Shown here piece after piece: positions 15,201 to 28,582 of a DNA stretch of 64,000 nt. Under the pieces are notes generated by a model. It did not search any database. It was not told the origin of the DNA and worked only from the letters and a program-made list of their open reading frames with translations. Location of the stretch: assembly GCF_002954765.1 (NCBI RefSeq), contig NZ_MTPW01000001.1, positions 1,935,501 through 1,999,500 on the forward strand. The letters run 5' to 3'. The DNA comes from Nonlabens arenilitoris. GTDB lineage: Bacteria; Bacteroidota; Bacteroidia; Flavobacteriales; Flavobacteriaceae. Within the stretch, counting starts at the first letter, position 1. Each line of letters begins with the position of its first letter. The position numbers and the translations under genes are program-made.

Positions 15201-18200
15201 TGATAATGATGGGTGTAATGATGTAATTGAATCAAATGGTTTAGATAATGATGATGATGGTGTGTTAGGTGATACAGCTACGGTAGTTGATTCTAATGGA
15301 CAGGTAACAAATGGAAGTGGAGATATAACAGGTGGTTATGATGGTGCAAACGGTAATGAAATATTAGCTACCGAAGTTATTGTAGATCAAGCACCTATGG
15401 GTCAAATAGTAAATAGTGGTTCTGATGCCACATTTATGGTAGCAGTTACAGCAACAAGTACAACAAATTATACAGGAGGTGCTCCTAGTACTTTCCCTGA
15501 TTATACAACAGGTGCTCCGGCACCAGGTACAATGTACCAATGGTATTTAGGAGATCCTACAGTTCCAGCAAATGCAATAGCTGGAGAGACTAATGCCTCT
15601 CTTACCTTGACAAGCGTGGACAGCAGTCAAGATGGTAATGAATATTGTGTGGTGATTACACATCCAGACAATGTATGTTTTACACAAACTGAATGCGCTA
15701 TATTAACTGTAATAACAACAGATTGTTCCCAAGTTATTGATGGAACAGTTGACGTTTGTGCTTTATTAGCTGCTAATCCGGCAGATCCTATAGGTCTAGA
15801 AGATTGTGATGGTGATGGAGAAACAAATTTAGACGAATGTAATGCAGGTTCTGATCCTACAGATCCTTGCTCGATTCCTTCAGGAAGTTCAGCAACGGCA
15901 GACACGAGTAATCCAATCTGGCAAGCCGCCGATTGTGATGGTGACGGAGAGACCAATGGAACAGAAGACATGAACGGATCCGATCCAACAGACCCATGTG
16001 ATGTAAGCGGAATATCAACTGTTCCAGATGTAAGTGACTCAAACTATTCTGTATGGGCAGCTGCAGATTGTGATGGAGATGGTGAGACAAACGGAGAAGA
16101 AGTAATGAATGGTACAGAGCCATTTGATCCTTGTAGTGTAACAAATGCTACGATACCAACAAATCCAATGATGGCAGGAACTCCAGCTCAAAATGCATAT
16201 GATGTATGGGCAGCAGCAGACTGTGATGGCGATGGAGACTCTAATGGAACGGATGCAGATCCAACAGATCCATGTGTGTTTACAGCCGGAAGTATAGCAG
16301 ATACAAGTAATCCAATTTGGCAAGCAGCAGATTGTGATGGTGATGGAGATTCCAACGGAACCGATCCAGCACCAAATGATCCATGTGTGTTTACAGCAGG
16401 AAGTACAGCAGATACGAGTAATGCAATTTGGCAAGCCGCCGATTGTGATGGTGATGGAGATTCTAACGGAACCGATCCAGACCCAACAAATCCATGTGTA
16501 TTTACAGCAGGAAGTACAGCAGACACGAGTAATCCAATCTGGCAAGCTGCCGATTGTGATGGTGATGGTGAGACTAATGGATCAGAAACAGCAAATGGTT
16601 CAGACCCAACAGATCCATGTGATGTAAGTGGAACAGCAACAGTACCAGATGTAAGTGATGCGAACTATGCCGTATGGGCAGCCGCTGACTGTGATGGTGA
16701 TGGCGAGACTAACGGAGAAGAAGTAATGAATGGTACAGAGCCATTTGATCCATGTAGTGTAACCAATGCTACGATACCAACAAATCCAATGATGGCAGGA
16801 ACTCCAGCTCAAAATGCATATGATGTATGGGCAGCAGCAGACTGTGATGGCGATGGAGACTCTAATGGAACGGATGCAGATCCAACAGATCCATGTGTGT
16901 TTACAGCCGGAAGTATAGCAGATACAAGTAATTCAATTTGGCAAGCAGCAGATTGTGATGGTGATGGAGATTCCAACGGAACCGATCCAGCACCAAATGA
17001 TCCATGTGTGTTTACAGCAGGAAGTACAGCAGATACGAGTAATGCAATTTGGCAAGCTGCCGATTGTGATGGTGATGGAGATTCTAACGGAACCGATCCA
17101 GACCCAACAAATCCATGTGTATTCACAGCGGGAAGTACAGCCGATACAACAAATCCAATCTGGCAAGCCGCCGATTGTGATGGTGATGGTGAGACTAATG
17201 GAACAGAAATAATGAATGGATCAGATCCTACTGATCCATGTGATGTAAGTGGAACAGCAACAGTTCCAGATGTAAGTGATGAGAATTATGCCGTATGGGC
17301 AGCTGCCGATTGTGATGGAGATGGCGAGACTAACGGAGAAGAAGTGATGAATGGTACAGAACCATTTGATCCATGTAGTGTAACCAATGCCACGATACCA
17401 ACAAATCCAATGATGGCAGGAACGCCAGCTCAAAATGCATATGATGTATGGGCAGCAGCTGATTGTGATGGCGATGGAGACTCCAATGGAACGGATACAG
17501 ATCCAACAGATCCATGTGTATTTGCAGCAGGAAGTGTAGCAGATACGAGTAATGCAATTTGGCAAGCCGCCGATTGTGATGGAGATGGCGATTCTAACGG
17601 AACCGATCCAGACCCAACAGATCCATGTGTGTTTACAGCCGGAAGTACAGCCGATACGAGTAATGCAATTTGGCAAGCTGCCGATTGTGATGGAGATGGC
17701 GATCCTAACGGAACCGATCCAGACCCAGAAGATCCATGTGTGTTTACAGCCGGAAGTACAGCAGACACGAGTAATGCAATCTGGCAAGCCGCCGATTGTG
17801 ATGGAGATGGAGAGACTAACGGAACAGAAATAATGAATGGATCAGATCCTACTGATCCATGTGATGTAAGTGGAACAGCAACAGTTCCAGATGTAAGTGA
17901 TGAGAATTATGCCGTATGGGCAGCTGCCGATTGTGATGGAGATGGCGAGACTAACGGAGAAGAAGTGATGAATGGTACAGAACCATTTGATCCATGTAGT
18001 GTAACCAATGCCACGATACCAACAAATCCAATGATGGCAGGAACGCCAGCTCAAAATGCATATGATGTATGGGCAGCAGCAGACTGTGATGGCGATGGAG
18101 ACTCTAATGGAACGGATGCAGATCCAACAGATCCATGTGTGTTTACAGCCGGAAGTATAGCAGATACAAGTAATTCAATTTGGCAAGCAGCAGATTGTGA

Positions 18201-21200
18201 TGGTGATGGAGATTCCAACGGAACCGATCCAGCACCAAATGATCCATGTGTGTTTACAGCAGGAAGTACAGCAGATACGAGTAATGCAATTTGGCAAGCT
18301 GCCGATTGTGATGGTGATGGAGATTCTAACGGAACCGATCCAGACCCAGAAGATCCATGTGTGTTTACAGCCGGAAGTACAGCAGACACGAGTAATGCAA
18401 TCTGGCAAGCCGCCGATTGTGATGGAGATGGAGAGACTAACGGAACAGAAATAATGAATGGATCAGATCCTACTGATCCATGTGATGTAAGTGGAACAGC
18501 AACAGTTCCAGATGTAAGTGATGAGAATTATGCCGTATGGGCAGCTGCCGATTGTGATGGAGATGGCGAGACTAACGGAGAAGAAGTGATGAATGGTACA
18601 GAACCATTTGATCCATGTAGTGTAACCAATGCCACGATACCAACAAATCCAATGATGGCAGGAACGCCAGCTCAAAATGCATATGATGTATGGGCAGCAG
18701 CTGATTGTGATGGCGATGGAGACTCCAATGGAACGGATACAGATCCAACAGATCCATGTGTATTTGCAGCAGGAAGTGTAGCAGATACGAGTAATGCAAT
18801 TTGGCAAGCCGCCGATTGTGATGGAGATGGCGATTCTAACGGAACCGATCCAGACCCAACAGATCCATGTGTGTTTACAGCCGGAAGTACAGCCGATACG
18901 AGTAATGCAATTTGGCAAGCTGCCGATTGTGATGGAGATGGCGATCCTAACGGAACCGATCCAGACCCAGAAGATCCATGTGTGTTTACAGCCGGAAGTA
19001 CAGCAGACACGAGTAATGCAATCTGGCAAGCCGCCGATTGTGATGGAGATGGAGAGACTAACGGAACAGAAATAATGAATGGATCAGATCCTACTGATCC
19101 ATGTGATGTAAGTGGAACAGCAACAGTTCCAGATGTAAGTGATGAGAATTATGCCGTATGGGCAGCTGCCGATTGTGATGGAGATGGCGAGACTAACGGA
19201 GAAGAAGTGATGAATGGTACAGAACCATTTGATCCATGTAGTGTAACCAATGCCACGATACCAACAAATCCAATGATGGCAGGAACGCCAGCTCAAAATG
19301 CATATGATGTATGGGCAGCAGCTGATTGTGATGGCGATGGAGACTCCAATGGAACGGATACAGATCCAACAGATCCATGTGTATTTGCAGCAGGAAGTGT
19401 AGCAGATACGAGTAATGCAATTTGGCAAGCCGCCGATTGTGATGGAGATGGCGATTCTAACGGAACCGATCCAGACCCAACAGATCCATGTGTGTTTACA
19501 GCCGGAAGTACAGCCGATACGAGTAATGCAATTTGGCAAGCTGCCGATTGTGATGGAGATGGCGATCCTAACGGAACCGATCCAGACCCAGAAGATCCAT
19601 GTGTGTTTACAGCCGGAAGTACAGCAGACACGAGTAATGCAATCTGGCAAGCCGCCGATTGTGATGGAGATGGAGAGACTAACGGAACAGAAATAATGAA
19701 TGGATCAGATCCTACTGATCCATGTGATGTAAGTGGAACAGCAACAGTTCCAGATGTAAGTGATGAGAATTATGCCGTATGGGCAGCTGCCGATTGTGAT
19801 GGAGATGGCGAGACTAACGGAGAAGAAGTGATGAATGGTACAGAACCATTTGATCCATGTAGTGTAACCAATGCCACGATACCAACAAATCCAATGATGG
19901 CAGGAACGCCAGCTCAAAATGCATATGATGTATGGGCAGCAGCTGATTGTGATGGCGATGGAGACTCCAATGGAACGGATACAGATCCAACAGATCCATG
20001 TGTATTTGCAGCAGGAAGTGTAGCAGATACGAGTAATGCAATTTGGCAAGCCGCCGATTGTGATGGAGATGGCGATTCTAACGGAACCGATCCAGACCCA
20101 ACAGATCCATGTGTGTTTACAGCCGGAAGTACAGCCGATACGAGTAATGCAATTTGGCAAGCTGCCGATTGTGATGGAGATGGCGATCCTAACGGAACCG
20201 ATCCAGACCCAGAAGATCCATGTGTGTTTACAGCCGGAAGTACAGCAGACACGAGTAATGCAATCTGGCAAGCCGCCGATTGTGATGGAGATGGAGAGAC
20301 TAACGGAACAGAAATAATGAATGGATCAGATCCTACTGATCCATGTGATGTAAGTGGAACAGCAACAGTTCCAGATGTAAGTGATGAGAATTATGCCGTA
20401 TGGGCAGCTGCCGATTGTGATGGAGATGGCGAGACTAACGGAGAAGAAGTGATGAATGGTACAGAACCATTTGATCCATGTAGTGTAACCAATGCCACGA
20501 TACCAACAAATCCAATGATGGCAGGAACGCCAGCTCAAAATGCATATGATGTATGGGCAGCAGCTGATTGTGATGGCGATGGAGACTCCAATGGAACGGA
20601 TACAGATCCAACAGATCCATGTGTATTTGCAGCAGGAAGTGTAGCAGATACGAGTAATGCAATTTGGCAAGCCGCCGATTGTGATGGAGATGGCGATTCT
20701 AACGGAACCGATCCAGACCCAACAGATCCATGTGTGTTTACAGCCGGAAGTACAGCCGATACGAGTAATGCAATTTGGCAAGCTGCCGATTGTGATGGAG
20801 ATGGCGATCCTAACGGAACCGATCCAGACCCAGAAGATCCATGTGTGTTTACAGCCGGAAGTACAGCAGACACGAGTAATGCAATCTGGCAAGCCGCCGA
20901 TTGTGATGGAGATGGAGAGACAAATGGAGATGATCCAGCTCCATTTGATCCTTGTGTAGGAATAGAGCTTGCTAACGTTGATTTGTCAGATAATAACACA
21001 AATTGGTATAACGCTGATTGTGATGGAGATGGTGTGATTAATGGTTTAGAACTAGATCCAGATATGGATGGTGTTGCTGGTCCTAATGGAACCGATTTAA
21101 ATGATCCTTGTGATTACAATGATGAGGATGTGGTAGATGGAACTCAAGCGGAGCCATGGTTGTCCGCTGATTGTGATGGAGATGGTGTTCTAAATAGTGA

Positions 21201-24200
21201 AGAGATAGCAAATGGAACGGATCCAAATGATGCATGTGATTATATAGATGGAGCAGCAACCGTACCAGCTACGAGTATGGGAGACTGTGACGGCGATGGA
21301 GTAACGGATGCCGATGAGATTAATGGGCCAGATGGAGATCCAACGACACCAGACGGAACAGATAGTAATGACGCCTGTGATTATGAAGTAGCAGATATAA
21401 GTTTACCAGTAACTAGCACAGTAGATTGTGATGGTGATGGAGCAACCGATGCTGATGAAATCAACGGACCAGATGGTGATCCAGCTACAGCAGATGGAAC
21501 CGATCCAAATGATCCATGTGATTATGATCCAGCAAGTGTGACGTTAGCAGTAACAAGTACCGTAGATTGTGATGGAGATGGAGTAACGGATGCCGACGAG
21601 ATAGCAGCAGGAACCGATCCAAATGATCCATGTAGTTACAATGTTGCAGCTGTAACCGTAATAGCAACAAGTACAGTAGATTGTGATGGAGATGGAGTAA
21701 CGGATGCAAATGAAGTAAATGGACCGGATGGAGATCCAACGACACCAGATGGAACCGATCCAAATGATGTATGTGATTATATAGATGGAGCAGCAACCGT
21801 ACCAGCTACGAGTATGGGAGACTGTGACGGCGATGGAGTAACGGATGCCGATGAGATTAATGGACCAGATGGAGATCCAACGACACCAGATGGAACAGAT
21901 AGTAATGATGCCTGTGATTATGAAGTATCAGATATAAGTTTACCAGTAACCAGCATTGTAGATTGTGATGGAGATGGAGTTACCGATGCCGATGAAATCA
22001 ACGGACCAGATGGTAACCCAACTACAGCAGATGGAACAGATCCAAATGACCCATGTGATTATGATCCAGCAAGTGTAACGGTAACTGTAACAAGTACCGT
22101 AGATTGTGATGGAGATGGAGTAACGGATGCCGACGAGATAGCAGCGGGAACCGATCCAAACGATCCATGTAGTTACAATGTTGCAGCTGTAACCGTAGTA
22201 GCAACAAGCACAGTAGATTGTGATGGAGATGGAGTAACGGATGCAAATGAAGTAAATGGACCGGATGGAGATCCAACGACACCAGATGGAACCGATCCAA
22301 ATGATGCATGTGATTATATAGATGGAGCAGCAACCGTACCAGCTACTAGCATGGGAGACTGTGACGGCGATGGAGTAACGGATGCCGATGAGATTAATGG
22401 ACCAGATGGAGATCCAACGACACCAGACGGAACAGATAGTAATGACGCCTGTGATTATGAAGTAGCAGATATAAGTTTACCAGTAACTAGCACAGTAGAT
22501 TGTGATGGTGATGGAGCAACCGATGCTGATGAAATCAACGGACCAGATGGTGATCCAGCTACAGCAGATGGAACCGATCCAAATGATCCATGTGATTATG
22601 ATCCAGCAAGTGTGACGTTAGCAGTAACAAGTACCGTAGATTGTGATGGAGATGGAGTTACAGATGCAGATGAAATCGCTGATGGAACTGATCCAAACGA
22701 TGCGTGTTCATACAACGTAGGAAGCGTAACTGTATCAGTAACAAGTATGGTAGATTGTGATGGAGATGGAGTAACGGATGCAAATGAAGTAAATGGACCA
22801 GATGGAGATCCAGCGACACCAGATGGAACCGATCCAAATGATGCATGTGATTATATAGATGGAGCAGCAACCGTACCAGCTACGAGTATGGGAGACTGTG
22901 ACGGAGATGGAGTAACGGATGCCGATGAGATTAATGGACCAGATGGAGATCCAACGACACCAGACGGAACAGATAGTAATGACGCCTGTGATTATGAAGT
23001 AGCAGATATAAGTTTACCAGTAACTAGCACAGTAGATTGTGATGGTGATGGAGTAACCGATGCTGATGAAATCAACGGACCAGATGGTGATCCAGCTACA
23101 GCAGATGGAACCGATCCAAATGATCCATGTGATTATGATCCAGCAAGTGTGACGTTAGCAGTAACAAGTACCGTAGATTGTGATGGAGATGGAGTTACAG
23201 ATGCAGATGAAATCGCTGATGGAACTGATCCAAACGATGCGTGTTCATACAACGTAGGAAGCGTAACTGTATCAGTAACAAGTATGGTAGATTGTGATGG
23301 AGATGGAGTAACGGATGCGAATGAGATAGCCGATGGAACTGATCCAAACGATGCGTGTTCATACAACGTAGGAAGCGTAAGTGTGCCAGTAACAAGTACA
23401 GTAGATTGTGATGGAGATGGGGTTACAGATGCAGATGAAATCGCTGATGGGACTGATCCTAATGACGCATGTTCTTACACAGTAGGAAGTATTAGTGTTC
23501 CAGTAACCAGCACAGTAGATTGTGATGGAGATGGAGTAACCGATGCTGATGAGATCAACGGACCAGATGGTGATCCAGCTACAGCAGATGGAACAGATCC
23601 AAATGATCCATGTGATTATGATCCAGCAAGTGTGACGTTAGCAGTTACCAGCACAGTAGATTGTGATGGAGATGGAGTTACAGATGCAGATGAAATCGCT
23701 GATGGAACTGATCCAAACGATCCTTGTTCTTACATAGTAGGAAGCGTAACTGTATCAGTAACAAGTATGGTAGATTGTGATGGAGATGGAGTAACGGATG
23801 CGAATGAAATAGCCGATGGAACTGATCCAAATGATGCTTGTTCATACAATGTAGGAAGCGTAAGTGTGCCAGTAACAAGTATGGTAGATTGTGATGGAGA
23901 TGGAGTGACGGATGCAGATGAAATCGCTGATGGAACTGATCCTAACGACCCATGTTCTTACACAGTAGGAAGTATTAGTGTTCCAGTAACCAGCATTGTA
24001 GATTGTGATGGAGATGGAGTTACCGATGCCGATGAAATCAACGGACCAGATGGTAACCCAACTACAGCAGATGGAACAGATCCAAATGACCCATGTGACT
24101 ACGATCCCGCAAGTGTAACGGTAACTGTAACAAGTACCGTAGATTGTGATGGAGATGGAGTAACGGATGCCGACGAGATAGCAGCGGGAACCGATCCAAA

Positions 24201-27027
24201 TGATCCATGTAGTTACAATGTTGCAGCTGTAACCGTAGTAGCAACAAGCACAGTAGATTGTGATGGAGATGGAGTAACGGATGCAAATGAAGTAAATGGA
24301 CCAGATGGAGATCCAGCGACACCAGATGGAACCGATCCAAATGATGCATGTGATTATATAGATGGAGCAGCAACCGTACCAGCTACGAGCATGGGAGACT
24401 GTGACGGCGATGGAGTAACGGATGCCGATGAGATTAATGGACCAGATGGAGATCCAACGACACCAGACGGAACAGATAGTAATGACGCCTGTGATTATGA
24501 AGTAGCAGATATAAGTTTACCAGTAACTAGCACAGTAGATTGTGATGGAGATGGAGTAACCGATGCTGATGAGATCAACGGACCAGATGGTGATCCAGCT
24601 ACAGCAGATGGAACAGATCCAAATGATCCATGTGATTATGATCCAGCAAGTGTGAAGTTAGCAGTAACAAGTACCGTAGATTGTGATGGAGATGGAGTTA
24701 CAGATGCAGATGAAATCGCTGATGGAACTGATCCAAACGATGCGTGTTCATACAACGTAGGAAGCGTAACTGTATCGGTAACAAGTATGGTAGATTGTGA
24801 TGGAGATGGAGTAACGGATGCGAATGAGATAGCCGATGGAACTGATCCAAACGATGCGTGTTCATACAACGTAGGAAGCGTAAGTGTGCCAGTAACAAGT
24901 ACAGTAGATTGTGATGGAGATGGGGTTACAGATGCAGATGAAATCGCTGATGGGACTGATCCTAATGACGCATGTTCTTACACAGTAGGAAGTATTAGTG
25001 TTCCAGTAACCAGCACAGTAGATTGTGATGGAGATGGAGTAACCGATGCTGATGAGATCAACGGACCAGATGGTGATCCAGCTACAGCAGATGGAACAGA
25101 TCCAAATGATCCATGTGATTATGATCCAGCAAGTGTGACGTTAGCAGTTACCAGCACAGTAGATTGTGATGGAGATGGAGTTACAGATGCAGATGAAATC
25201 GCTGATGGAACTGATCCAAATGATGCGTGTTCATACAACGTAGGAAGCGTAACTGTATCAGTAACAAGTATGGTAGATTGTGATGGAGATGGAGTAACGG
25301 ATGCGAATGAAATAGCCGATGGAACTGATCCAAATGATGCTTGTTCATACAATGTAGGAAGCGTAAGTGTGCCAGTAACAAGTATGGTAGATTGTGATGG
25401 AGATGGAGTGACGGATGCAGATGAAATCGCTGATGGAACTGATCCTAACGACCCATGTTCTTACACAGTAGGAAGTATTAGTGTTCCAGTAACCAGCATT
25501 GTAGATTGTGATGGAGATGGAGTTACAGATGCTGATGAAATCAACGGACCAGATGGTAACCCAACTACAGCAGATGGAACAGATCCAAATGACCCATGTG
25601 ACTACGATCCCGCAAGTGTAACGGTAACTGTAACAAGTACCGTAGATTGTGATGGAGATGGAGTAACGGATGCCGACGAGATAGCAGCGGGAACCGATCC
25701 AAACGATCCATGTAGTTACAATGTTGCAGCTGTAACCGTAGTAGCAACAAGCACAGTAGATTGTGATGGAGATGGAGTAACGGATGCAAATGAAGTAAAT
25801 GGACCAGATGGAGATCCAGCGACACCAGATGGAACCGATCCAAATGATGCATGTGATTATATAGATGGAGCAGCAACCGTACCAGCTACTAGCATGGGAG
25901 ACTGTGACGGCGATGGAGTAACGGATGCCGATGAGATTAATGGACCAGATGGAGATCCAACGACACCAGACGGAACAGATAGTAATGACGCCTGTGATTA
26001 TGAAGTAGCAGATATAAGTTTACCAGTAACTAGCACAGTAGATTGTGATGGTGATGGAGCAACCGATGCTGATGAAATCAACGGACCAGATGGTGATCCA
26101 GCTACAGCAGATGGAACCGATCCAAATGATCCATGTGATTATGATCCAGCAAGTGTGACGTTAGCAGTAACAAGTACCGTAGATTGTGATGGAGATGGAG
26201 TTACAGATGCAGATGAAATCGCTGATGGAACTGATCCAAACGATGCGTGTTCATACAACGTAGGAAGCGTAACTGTATCAGTAACAAGTATGGTAGATTG
26301 TGATGGAGATGGAGTAACGGATGCAAATGAAGTAAATGGACCAGATGGAGATCCAGCGACACCAGATGGAACCGATCCAAATGATGCATGTGATTATATA
26401 GATGGAGCAGCAACCGTACCAGCTACGAGTATGGGAGACTGTGACGGAGATGGAGTAACGGATGCCGATGAGATTAATGGACCAGATGGAGATCCAACGA
26501 CACCAGACGGAACAGATAGTAATGACGCCTGTGATTATGAAGTAGCAGATATAAGTTTACCAGTAACTAGCACAGTAGATTGTGATGGTGATGGAGTAAC
26601 CGATGCTGATGAAATCAACGGACCAGATGGTGATCCAGCTACAGCAGATGGAACCGATCCAAATGATCCATGTGATTATGATCCAGCAAGTGTGACGTTA
26701 GCAGTAACAAGTACCGTAGATTGTGATGGAGATGGAGTTACAGATGCAGATGAAATCGCTGATGGAACTGATCCAAACGATGCGTGTTCATACAACGTAG
26801 GAAGCGTAACTGTATCAGTAACAAGTATGGTAGATTGTGATGGAGATGGAGTAACGGATGCGAATGAGATAGCCGATGGAACTGATCCAAACGATGCGTG
26901 TTCATACAACGTAGGAAGCGTAAGTGTGCCAGTAACAAGTACAGTAGATTGTGATGGAGATGGGTTACAGATGCAGATGAAATCGCTGATGGGACTGATC
27001 CTAATGACGCATGTTCTTACACAGTAG
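9271..27027 (+). CDS. Giant Cys/Asp-rich repeat surface protein, N-terminal part of a frameshifted gene (module 2)
   Basis: 5918 aa before a premature stop caused by a one-base deletion at 26962-26964. A hydrophobic segment (about residues 31-48) ending AVA-Q indicates Sec export; the long N-region means a later start such as 9298 is possible. Approximate order by residue: three Cys-flanked repeats (50-383, each with [14 protein letters not shown] sequence), DUF11-like domains (390-840), a cadherin-like segment (846-946), a fourth Cys-flanked repeat (948-1055), DUF11-like domains (1059-1310), two paralogous modules of TSP3 motifs plus an Ig-like domain (1314-2150), array 1 (2150-3882) and array 2 (from about 3950). 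Each array repeat carries DCDGDG and a DPC/DAC, giving calcium-binding loops with paired cysteines. The sorting domain lies after the frameshift (27174-30818). By size and sprF linkage the intact protein is comparable to SprB of F. johnsoniae; this is context, not sequence homology. Confidence 0.85.
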   Translation: MYSDFKYLFMGVFTLFNYLFKVSLQKSNLRFFSLLLLMLVGFTQAAVAQCDITSVSTSMISACNDNGTTPDASDDFFTADVTILFQATPASGFLQITGDNTVVQSVDVTTLPSGATSYTFPAVSFTADGTAIGITASFIGDPTCTFSLAEPSAGLAPASCSPDCVVSNITVSDITSCNNGGTQGDPSDDTFTADVTVTFSNPPSAGTLALTGDGTNTVGVGALNSTTSHTFQDILMSADGGAIDLTATFINGTPACSINVPMAGTAPASCSTECIITNIVESNVSICNDGGTSGVGQDGDDTFTADITVTFDFVPASGTLDLTGDGSDSVGVSGLDSPTSHTFVGVEFPADGGPVSLSADFSDAFTSCIFTLPNVFTAQSQCSVPTGDGGLELTKTHCDWGYTTNDRYKLRYEGVLTNRGSNPVYNVSITDDLGGAFGNDAFIVNFISRTVGPTVDGWSLNGGFNGTTDEELLSAAVLNELGPGESIDYAFCVEIAADPSLDQTTVINTITATANDASTGEAYSISATDSEFFEENTVILSAGFEVSDPNPTINTDGTYDFSYTITIRNSGTNDATNVQYTDVFNHLAGAGVPINTFVLNSSSGGITANPGFDGASGTLTGSTSDLLPTGTTLAAGAVAQWTYDLNVGPTTVTSTRNSQGVITGVDASYTTNRTVSDISRRNLDAAHDSEQCGCEQTPVTFRSTPLPAITKTVLNNDPAGTLGNRDITFQIEIENGPLSPIDLSNLQITDNIGAMCPGNIVSVSAPVITTSTALTDPVLDPTFTGLGSNDIFQNNTGVLRPGERVIVQYEVEITLPCTGDNTAIFNATDPGNNPVASVSSSVGINNPPEATDDNDTTQVDTPITIDVLNNDSDPDMDPIMITEVDGMAISDGGSPVLLSDGTIVQIVSGELVITPPPGSSAPVSFPYIVEDTLGNRDTANVFITIVPCTVAVISLDNISACNSNGTSGDPTDDTFTADVVVQFTNAPGLGNLDLTGAGINTFVPVTGLDSATQHRFTNLTFSADGGPVNLTATFDNPSGCTDTQNAGTAPDSCSVAQSDMGITKTLNQSGPFAPGDTVSWNIVVSNLGTDLATNVFVTDTPTNVTITNVTGGGCVTFPCNLGSITANTPFSDVTIVVTGTIDGPGVFTNITAVSADQVDSVPANDTDDGSDGNNDGIAVGNANLVTVKTLMSGDSTPAEGDTVAFAITVTNNGPDDATNVSLVDTIPAGLTATINNGNTGGDQPSTYTDPNWTIPFIASGQFVTLNIEGVVDAGEDGNTITNSTTAATTPDQTDPTTAGDDLNESITVDGAIPDPCDALASGNSDSDGDGVSDICDVDDDNDGILDTEECEAPIGSITMGDGTTVLDGNYSNSTGTSAEITITSDHNTSEFTSGVTSGLQLVWDQGADVIHNMSLSIEQPVLGTVGSIVVANNAPGSNYGAANATKEVNITWPGGGSAILNDPNDEISGYSSGDVITSGEVFVVNTGSLVRDSRWTLSIDLTGLNTYPVVIGYNSDASIATTGIANEGFAFNLLLDCDFDQDGIPNRIDLDSDNDGCNDVLESEGTDNDDDGVLGDTATIVDSSGQVLTPGSGNTTGGYNGVDGNEFNATEVVVDSPPSDQSVESGSNATFTAVVRATSTIEYDGFAPSTTPDFNDLSAIDISGTATYQWYLGDPNSGGSLLAGETGSSLTLTTDPSMDGNQYCVVITHPDNICFVQTECAVLTVTIPVDQCDPVASGNLDSDLDGVSNICDLDDDNDGILDTEECPPLIGSITSGNISNDLEGIYSNAQNTSIEFGITTTPWPVNRNGAGVTEGLQLVWDQDSTDPMTGDNAVQDIQFTLEQPSRGLISNFRLGSSAPGSTYTANNAVKDITVSWTSVASAVLVDPLGEITSHNNGDVIPSGTTLHLDGQAVGVTQVGQSQWYLDIDVSSVSFPWIFDYRSFNALGTVRFEGFGFWTVTDCDFDQDGVPNSQDLDSDNDGCNDVIESNGLDNDDDGVLGDTATVVDSNGQVTNGSGDITGGYDGANGNEILATEVIVDQAPMGQIVNSGSDATFMVAVTATSTTNYTGGAPSTFPDYTTGAPAPGTMYQWYLGDPTVPANAIAGETNASLTLTSVDSSQDGNEYCVVITHPDNVCFTQTECAILTVITTDCSQVIDGTVDVCALLAANPADPIGLEDCDGDGETNLDECNAGSDPTDPCSIPSGSSATADTSNPIWQAADCDGDGETNGTEDMNGSDPTDPCDVSGISTVPDVSDSNYSVWAAADCDGDGETNGEEVMNGTEPFDPCSVTNATIPTNPMMAGTPAQNAYDVWAAADCDGDGDSNGTDADPTDPCVFTAGSIADTSNPIWQAADCDGDGDSNGTDPAPNDPCVFTAGSTADTSNAIWQAADCDGDGDSNGTDPDPTNPCVFTAGSTADTSNPIWQAADCDGDGETNGSETANGSDPTDPCDVSGTATVPDVSDANYAVWAAADCDGDGETNGEEVMNGTEPFDPCSVTNATIPTNPMMAGTPAQNAYDVWAAADCDGDGDSNGTDADPTDPCVFTAGSIADTSNSIWQAADCDGDGDSNGTDPAPNDPCVFTAGSTADTSNAIWQAADCDGDGDSNGTDPDPTNPCVFTAGSTADTTNPIWQAADCDGDGETNGTEIMNGSDPTDPCDVSGTATVPDVSDENYAVWAAADCDGDGETNGEEVMNGTEPFDPCSVTNATIPTNPMMAGTPAQNAYDVWAAADCDGDGDSNGTDTDPTDPCVFAAGSVADTSNAIWQAADCDGDGDSNGTDPDPTDPCVFTAGSTADTSNAIWQAADCDGDGDPNGTDPDPEDPCVFTAGSTADTSNAIWQAADCDGDGETNGTEIMNGSDPTDPCDVSGTATVPDVSDENYAVWAAADCDGDGETNGEEVMNGTEPFDPCSVTNATIPTNPMMAGTPAQNAYDVWAAADCDGDGDSNGTDADPTDPCVFTAGSIADTSNSIWQAADCDGDGDSNGTDPAPNDPCVFTAGSTADTSNAIWQAADCDGDGDSNGTDPDPEDPCVFTAGSTADTSNAIWQAADCDGDGETNGTEIMNGSDPTDPCDVSGTATVPDVSDENYAVWAAADCDGDGETNGEEVMNGTEPFDPCSVTNATIPTNPMMAGTPAQNAYDVWAAADCDGDGDSNGTDTDPTDPCVFAAGSVADTSNAIWQAADCDGDGDSNGTDPDPTDPCVFTAGSTADTSNAIWQAADCDGDGDPNGTDPDPEDPCVFTAGSTADTSNAIWQAADCDGDGETNGTEIMNGSDPTDPCDVSGTATVPDVSDENYAVWAAADCDGDGETNGEEVMNGTEPFDPCSVTNATIPTNPMMAGTPAQNAYDVWAAADCDGDGDSNGTDTDPTDPCVFAAGSVADTSNAIWQAADCDGDGDSNGTDPDPTDPCVFTAGSTADTSNAIWQAADCDGDGDPNGTDPDPEDPCVFTAGSTADTSNAIWQAADCDGDGETNGTEIMNGSDPTDPCDVSGTATVPDVSDENYAVWAAADCDGDGETNGEEVMNGTEPFDPCSVTNATIPTNPMMAGTPAQNAYDVWAAADCDGDGDSNGTDTDPTDPCVFAAGSVADTSNAIWQAADCDGDGDSNGTDPDPTDPCVFTAGSTADTSNAIWQAADCDGDGDPNGTDPDPEDPCVFTAGSTADTSNAIWQAADCDGDGETNGTEIMNGSDPTDPCDVSGTATVPDVSDENYAVWAAADCDGDGETNGEEVMNGTEPFDPCSVTNATIPTNPMMAGTPAQNAYDVWAAADCDGDGDSNGTDTDPTDPCVFAAGSVADTSNAIWQAADCDGDGDSNGTDPDPTDPCVFTAGSTADTSNAIWQAADCDGDGDPNGTDPDPEDPCVFTAGSTADTSNAIWQAADCDGDGETNGDDPAPFDPCVGIELANVDLSDNNTNWYNADCDGDGVINGLELDPDMDGVAGPNGTDLNDPCDYNDEDVVDGTQAEPWLSADCDGDGVLNSEEIANGTDPNDACDYIDGAATVPATSMGDCDGDGVTDADEINGPDGDPTTPDGTDSNDACDYEVADISLPVTSTVDCDGDGATDADEINGPDGDPATADGTDPNDPCDYDPASVTLAVTSTVDCDGDGVTDADEIAAGTDPNDPCSYNVAAVTVIATSTVDCDGDGVTDANEVNGPDGDPTTPDGTDPNDVCDYIDGAATVPATSMGDCDGDGVTDADEINGPDGDPTTPDGTDSNDACDYEVSDISLPVTSIVDCDGDGVTDADEINGPDGNPTTADGTDPNDPCDYDPASVTVTVTSTVDCDGDGVTDADEIAAGTDPNDPCSYNVAAVTVVATSTVDCDGDGVTDANEVNGPDGDPTTPDGTDPNDACDYIDGAATVPATSMGDCDGDGVTDADEINGPDGDPTTPDGTDSNDACDYEVADISLPVTSTVDCDGDGATDADEINGPDGDPATADGTDPNDPCDYDPASVTLAVTSTVDCDGDGVTDADEIADGTDPNDACSYNVGSVTVSVTSMVDCDGDGVTDANEVNGPDGDPATPDGTDPNDACDYIDGAATVPATSMGDCDGDGVTDADEINGPDGDPTTPDGTDSNDACDYEVADISLPVTSTVDCDGDGVTDADEINGPDGDPATADGTDPNDPCDYDPASVTLAVTSTVDCDGDGVTDADEIADGTDPNDACSYNVGSVTVSVTSMVDCDGDGVTDANEIADGTDPNDACSYNVGSVSVPVTSTVDCDGDGVTDADEIADGTDPNDACSYTVGSISVPVTSTVDCDGDGVTDADEINGPDGDPATADGTDPNDPCDYDPASVTLAVTSTVDCDGDGVTDADEIADGTDPNDPCSYIVGSVTVSVTSMVDCDGDGVTDANEIADGTDPNDACSYNVGSVSVPVTSMVDCDGDGVTDADEIADGTDPNDPCSYTVGSISVPVTSIVDCDGDGVTDADEINGPDGNPTTADGTDPNDPCDYDPASVTVTVTSTVDCDGDGVTDADEIAAGTDPNDPCSYNVAAVTVVATSTVDCDGDGVTDANEVNGPDGDPATPDGTDPNDACDYIDGAATVPATSMGDCDGDGVTDADEINGPDGDPTTPDGTDSNDACDYEVADISLPVTSTVDCDGDGVTDADEINGPDGDPATADGTDPNDPCDYDPASVKLAVTSTVDCDGDGVTDADEIADGTDPNDACSYNVGSVTVSVTSMVDCDGDGVTDANEIADGTDPNDACSYNVGSVSVPVTSTVDCDGDGVTDADEIADGTDPNDACSYTVGSISVPVTSTVDCDGDGVTDADEINGPDGDPATADGTDPNDPCDYDPASVTLAVTSTVDCDGDGVTDADEIADGTDPNDACSYNVGSVTVSVTSMVDCDGDGVTDANEIADGTDPNDACSYNVGSVSVPVTSMVDCDGDGVTDADEIADGTDPNDPCSYTVGSISVPVTSIVDCDGDGVTDADEINGPDGNPTTADGTDPNDPCDYDPASVTVTVTSTVDCDGDGVTDADEIAAGTDPNDPCSYNVAAVTVVATSTVDCDGDGVTDANEVNGPDGDPATPDGTDPNDACDYIDGAATVPATSMGDCDGDGVTDADEINGPDGDPTTPDGTDSNDACDYEVADISLPVTSTVDCDGDGATDADEINGPDGDPATADGTDPNDPCDYDPASVTLAVTSTVDCDGDGVTDADEIADGTDPNDACSYNVGSVTVSVTSMVDCDGDGVTDANEVNGPDGDPATPDGTDPNDACDYIDGAATVPATSMGDCDGDGVTDADEINGPDGDPTTPDGTDSNDACDYEVADISLPVTSTVDCDGDGVTDADEINGPDGDPATADGTDPNDPCDYDPASVTLAVTSTVDCDGDGVTDADEIADGTDPNDACSYNVGSVTVSVTSMVDCDGDGVTDANEIADGTDPNDACSYNVGSVSVPVTSTVDCDGDGLQMQMKSLMGLILMTHVLTQ
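13210..15720 (+). repeat. Two tandem paralogous modules of about 1.25 kb in the giant gene
   Basis: Modules at about 13210-14457 and 14458-15720 share one order: DPC/DQC..ASGN, a TSP3 motif ([13 protein letters not shown]), a lectin-like segment beginning IGSI, a second TSP3 motif ([10 protein letters not shown]), and an Ig-like domain with YQWYLGDP and CVVITHPDN. They are clearly related but much more diverged than the later arrays, so they are an older duplication. Confidence 0.8.
15949..20916 (+). repeat. Array 1: eight higher-order units of 621 bp
   Basis: The GAG codon of DGDGETNG recurs at 15949, 16570, 17191, 17812, 18433, 19054, 19675, 20296 and 20917, exactly 621 bp (207 codons) apart. 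Each unit holds five DCDGDG sub-repeats in a fixed order. Units 18433-20916 look nearly identical; the first units carry more changes. All stay in frame. Confidence 0.95.
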
Positions 27028-28582
27028 GAAGTATTAGTGTTCCAGTAACCAGCACAGTAGATTGTGATGGAGATGGAGTAACCGATGCTGATGAGATCAA
27101 CGGACCAGATGGTGATCCAGCTACAGCAGATGGAACAGATCCAAATGATCCATGTGATTATGATCCAGCAAGTGTGACGTTAGCAGTTACCAGCACAGTA
27201 GATTGTGATGGAGATGGAGTTACAGATGCAGATGAAATCGCTGATGGAACTGATCCAAACGATCCTTGTTCTTACATAGTAGGAAGCGTAACTGTATCAG
27301 TAACAAGTATGGTAGATTGTGATGGAGATGGAGTAACGGATGCGAATGAAATAGCCGATGGAACTGATCCAAATGATGCTTGTTCATACAATGTAGGAAG
27401 CGTAAGTGTGCCAGTAACAAGTATGGTAGATTGTGATGGAGATGGAGTGACGGATGCAGATGAAATCGCTGATGGAACTGATCCTAACGACCCATGTTCT
27501 TACACAGTAGGAAGTATTAGTGTTCCAGTAACCAGCATTGTAGATTGTGATGGAGATGGAGTTACCGATGCCGATGAAATCAACGGACCAGATGGTAACC
27601 CAACTACAGCAGATGGAACAGATCCAAATGACCCATGTGACTACGATCCCGCAAGTGTAACGGTAACTGTAACAAGTACCGTAGATTGTGATGGAGATGG
27701 AGTAACGGATGCCGACGAGATAGCAGCGGGAACCGATCCAAATGATCCATGTAGTTACAATGTTGCAGCTGTAACCGTAGTAGCAACAAGCACAGTAGAT
27801 TGTGATGGAGATGGAGTAACGGATGCAAATGAAGTAAATGGACCAGATGGAGATCCAGCGACACCAGATGGAACCGATCCAAATGATGCATGTGATTATA
27901 TAGATGGAGCAGCAACCGTACCAGCTACGAGCATGGGAGACTGTGACGGCGATGGAGTAACGGATGCCGATGAGATTAATGGACCAGATGGAGATCCAAC
28001 GACACCAGACGGAACAGATAGTAATGACGCCTGTGATTATGAAGTAGCAGATATAAGTTTACCAGTAACTAGCACAGTAGATTGTGATGGAGATGGAGTA
28101 ACCGATGCTGATGAGATCAACGGACCAGATGGTGATCCAGCTACAGCAGATGGAACAGATCCAAATGATCCATGTGATTATGATCCGGCAAGTGTGACGT
28201 TAGCAGTTACCAGCACAGTAGATTGTGATGGAGATGGAGTTACAGATGCAGATGAAATCGCTGATGGAACTGATCCAAACGATGCGTGTTCATACAACGT
28301 AGGAAGCGTAACTGTATCAGTAACAAGTATGGTAGATTGTGATGGAGATGGAGTAACGGATGCGAATGAAATAGCCGATGGAACTGATCCAAACGATGCG
28401 TGTTCATACAACGTAGGAAGCGTAAGTGTGCCAGTAACAAGTACAGTAGATTGTGATGGAGATGGGGTTACAGATGCAGATGAAATCGCTGATGGGACTG
28501 ATCCTAATGACGCATGTTCTTACACAGTAGGAAGTATTAGTGTTCCAGTAACCAGCACAGTAGATTGTGATGGAGATGGAGT
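22081..28582 (+). repeat. Array 2: about 3-kb block duplicated at a 3543-bp offset
   Basis: Sub-repeats of about 38-50 aa ([13 protein letters not shown]...) are themselves arranged in a duplicated block, about 22081-25040 versus 25624-28582. The offset is 3543 bp (1181 codons) before position 26962 and 3542 bp after it. Rare variants recur at the same offset, for example the SYIVGS variant near 23730 and 27270. An inner 1503-bp period is also visible (23133 to 24636). Confidence 0.85.
26962..26964 (+). other. Frameshift site: GGGG reduced to GGG in the giant gene
   Basis: The sub-repeat here reads GATGGGTTACAG, whereas the parallel copies at 23419-23422, 24922-24925 and 28464-28467 have GGGG. 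After the missing G, the upstream frame stops at 27027, while the original frame (codons from 26964) stays open to 30818. Restoring one base gives 21549 nt, exactly 7183 codons. It could be a real mutation, phase-variable slippage, or a sequencing or assembly error. Confidence 0.9.

Noticed and set aside
16039-20999. Long open frames on the minus strand, repeated every 621 bp (for example about 188 codons at 17221, 18463, 19084, 19705 and 20326)
   Set aside because: They follow the repeat period exactly, are antisense to the DCDGDG array, have low-complexity translations and no signal of their own. They exist because the repeat lacks stops in those frames.
26955-27030. Programmed ribosomal frameshift at the G-run
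   Set aside because: The site GATGGGTTACAG has no recognised slippery heptamer, stem-loop or internal SD seen nearby, and sister repeats have one extra G. A deletion or sequence error explains it more simply.
21485-28440. Minus-strand frames rich in His/Leu, and Ser/Val, across array 2
   Set aside because: Frame shadows of the Asp/Gly codons of the repeats; their composition is an artefact of codon complementarity.
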